DNA from: JAKFEW01 sp036675505
GTDB taxonomy: Bacteria > Cyanobacteriota > Sericytochromatia > S15B-MN24 > JAQBPE01
Length of the DNA: 31,919 bases
Direction of reading: 5' to 3'
NCBI GenBank assembly: GCA_036675505.1
Contig: JAKFEW010000144.1
Location: 1 to 31,919, forward strand
In this document: positions 30,725 to 31,919 of the stretch, one piece after another
Layout of the letters: each line of letters starts with the position of its first letter
How positions within the stretch are numbered: the first letter of the stretch is position 1
The notes under the pieces: generated by a model
Database searches by the model: none
Seen by the model: the letters and a program-made list of their open reading frames with translations, nothing else
What the model was told of the DNA's origin: nothing
Program-made: the position numbers and the translations under genes

Positions 30725-31273
30725 CTAGCTCGCCGGGAAGATCTTGATCTCGTATTCCTCGATCTCCGACCCGACCGAAGCCTCGTAGTTCCCGCCGAAG
30801 CGCAGGATGCTCAGGCCGGAGTCATTCGGCCCCTCGAAATCCCAGTATTCCACCTGGCTCGAGGTGTCGCGGTCCGCCTCCTCGCGCTCCAACGTAACGT
30901 TGGCGTGCGAGTGTTCGACCTGGCGGTAGGTCTTGCCCTCATGGGTGATGGACTTGCCGACCGGCGGTACGCCGTCGAGCTGGATTTCGCGGTAAATGCC
31001 GATGCTCACGCCGTCGTCGTCTTCGGCCGAGAGCCAAATCTCCGAATCGGAGGCTTCGTCGACCAGCATGAAGTCGTACCAGTAGAAGCCGTCTTCCTCG
31101 TAGGTGATCTTGTTCTTCACGAGGTAGTCGATGTCGTCGTAGCTGACGACGTCGCCGACCTGCAGGCCGAAGACTGTGGCGCGCCGCATCGAAGGCGTCG
31201 TGCTGCTCACCCGCCGCGCGGGGGCGGTCTTTTGCTCGGGCGGAGTGCCCATCAACCAATCCCAGAAACCCAT
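30725..31273 (-). CDS. DUF4178 protein, first gene of the polyamine-type operon
   Basis: The 182-residue product matches DUF4178: LQVGDVVSYDDIDYLVKNKITYEEDGFYWYDFMLVD, then EIWLSAEDDDGVSIGIYREI, a TYRQVEHSHANVT segment and a VEYWDFEG...GLSILRFGGNYEASVG end. The biochemical role is unknown. From memory, the family is often encoded beside aminopropyltransferase-like, DUF350 and related genes in clusters proposed to make polyamine conjugates or respond to envelope stress. The N-terminus is a short basic/aromatic stretch (MGFWDWLMG) that may touch the membrane, with no signal peptide. ATG 31271-31273 has GGAGG 6 nt upstream; the open frame to 31438 is rejected because the promoter at 31318-31346 starts downstream of it. 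Confidence 0.88.
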   Translation of the reverse strand: MGFWDWLMGTPPEQKTAPARRVSSTTPSMRRATVFGLQVGDVVSYDDIDYLVKNKITYEEDGFYWYDFMLVDEASDSEIWLSAEDDDGVSIGIYREIQLDGVPPVGKSITHEGKTYRQVEHSHANVTLEREEADRDTSSQVEYWDFEGPNDSGLSILRFGGNYEASVGSEIEEYEIKIFPAS

Positions 31274-31317
31274 CGGCACCTCCGTCGGGCGGCGATCGAG
31301 CGTCGCCGGATGCCGGT

Positions 31318-31346
31318 AGTATACCAGCAGACGGCGCTGGGTGGAA
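31318..31346 (-). promoter_or_regulatory. Promoter of the DUF4178-aminopropyltransferase operon
   Basis: On the minus strand TTCCAC (31346-31341) and TATACT (31323-31318) are 17 nt apart, with a TG one base before the -10 (extended -10). The predicted start is near 31311, giving a leader of about 38 nt. Confidence 0.6.
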
Positions 31347-31466
31347 CGTCGCCGCAGGCGGTCCCGCCGGGCGCGCCTCGCCTCACCACAAGGCCGGGTT
31401 GCCTTTCGGTGAGGCCACGCGACAATTCCACCATCCAACCTTAACGCAAGTACCAGGAACAGCCCG

Positions 31467-31495
31467 TTGACCAGCTGTTAAGAAGCCCCTATGCT
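31467..31495 (+). promoter_or_regulatory. Sigma70-type promoter of the terminal lipoprotein gene
   Basis: TTGACC (31467-31472) is followed after 17 nt by TATGCT (31490-31495), with a predicted start near 31502. This leaves a long leader of about 154 nt before ATG 31656. Confidence 0.65.
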
Positions 31496-31655
31496 GGAAA
31501 CCTAGCCCGGTCGCCCGCTGCCGCCGCCGCCCTCGAGCGGCATTCCATCCCCCGGCGCGCGATCTCCCCGGTCACCACTCCCGGCCCCCGGTTCTCGCAC
31601 GAGGACCGAAGGTCATACGTACGCGTGCGTCTTCGACCGTGTAGGAGGAGGATCA

Positions 31656-31919
31656 ATGGCTAGATTCCCAGCTGTGTCCGCCCGCCTCGGCCTGGCCTCG
31701 CTCCTCGCCGTGGCTCTGCTGGCGCCAGGCTGCGCGGCGGTGCCGACCGCGGACCTGAGCATCCGGCCCGCCGCGGCGCCGGCCGCGCGCAAACGCGCGG
31801 AGGTAGTGACGATCGGGAAGCCCCGGGCGGCCGGCGATTCGGCCGCAGCGGCGGCCTTCGGCGCGGCCCTGACGCCCGCGCGCGCCGCCTCTGCGCCGGT
31901 CCGGGCGGCCGCCGGCGCG
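31656..31919 (+). CDS. Lipoprotein, N-terminal part only (runs off window)
   Basis: Eighty-eight codons are visible. A signal peptide with a lipobox-like LLAPGC (Cys26) leads into a low-complexity Ala/Pro/Arg-rich linker with no recognisable domain, so the functional part lies beyond the right edge. The SD AGGAGGAGG directly precedes ATG 31656-31658. It is divergent from the DUF4178 operon and has its own promoter. The product cannot be named from this portion. Confidence 0.7.
   Translation, partial: MARFPAVSARLGLASLLAVALLAPGCAAVPTADLSIRPAAAPAARKRAEVVTIGKPRAAGDSAAAAAFGAALTPARAASAPVRAAAGA

Larger units (their letters stand above)
31274..31655. other. Divergent intergenic region with two promoters
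   Basis: This 382-bp gap has no gene. It carries the minus-strand promoter of the DUF4178 operon, the plus-strand promoter at 31467-31495 and a C-rich leader of about 150 nt before the partial lipoprotein gene. A CTTAAC...GTTAAG pair (31440-31445, 31477-31482) flanks the plus-strand -35 box and could be an operator. No riboswitch I know is recognisable in the leader. Confidence 0.5.

Noticed and set aside
31502..31655. Riboswitch in the long leader of the terminal lipoprotein
   Set aside because: No conserved core such as the cyclic di-GMP or cobalamin motif is visible; the C-rich leader shows only short hairpins.

Overview
The window is 31.9 kb of dense, GC-rich bacterial DNA with about 24 protein genes. 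No rRNA, tRNA, CRISPR array, transposase or phage gene was seen. An MltA-type lytic transglycosylase, an Amidase_3 cell-wall amidase and about nine putative lipoproteins point to a diderm (outer-membrane) bacterium. The phylum cannot be fixed from the sequence. Some traits resemble Firmicutes or Actinobacteria (a ClpE-type unfoldase with a zinc finger, an HspR-like operator, an Spx-like protein). The amidase architecture and lipoprotein load would also fit a non-photosynthetic Cyanobacteriota lineage such as Sericytochromatia, but that is a guess.

Layout. 1-2950: DUF2330 protein (partial) and clpE, the latter behind a sigma70 promoter bracketed by an inverted repeat with HspR (HAIR) half-sites. 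3096-9382: secreted or envelope proteins: an EEP-family lipoprotein, a cell-wall amidase, a 152-bp inverted-repeat element, a proline-rich secreted protein, a subtilase lipoprotein and a permuted NlpC/P60-type hydrolase. 9470-12441: a Vgb-like beta-propeller lipoprotein and two small lipoproteins. 12541-15351: an orphan PAS histidine kinase and MltA, both with -10 boxes only 6-8 nt before the start codon and no Shine-Dalgarno (SD) sequence, so probably leaderless. 15326-19726: a large nitroreductase-like protein, a small lipoprotein, and an Spx-like gene coupled to a peptide-binding protein. 20045-23518: a 1157-residue cytoplasmic protein combining type II secretion E N-terminal (MshEN) modules with three predicted beta-propellers. 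23587-25854: a lipoprotein with a probable C-terminal RNase toxin, now split by a shift at a six-base homopolymer, plus an overlapping putative immunity gene of lower GC. 26197-26787: a periplasmic rhodanese with an in-frame TGA in the active-site motif and a downstream SECIS-like hairpin. 26914-28395: a coiled-coil protein and a small membrane protein. 28468-31273: an operon of DUF4178 protein, two small envelope proteins and a membrane-fused aminopropyltransferase. 31656-end: a partial lipoprotein.

How they fit together. Most genes serve the cell envelope: peptidoglycan turnover (amidase, MltA, perhaps the permuted papain hydrolase), surface lipoproteins, periplasmic sulfur/redox chemistry and stress proteolysis. 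The two strongest leads are the candidate selenocysteine rhodanese at 26197-26787 and the frameshifted toxin/immunity module at 23587-25854. The DUF4178-aminopropyltransferase operon, the three-propeller MshEN protein and the HAIR-bracketed clpE promoter follow.
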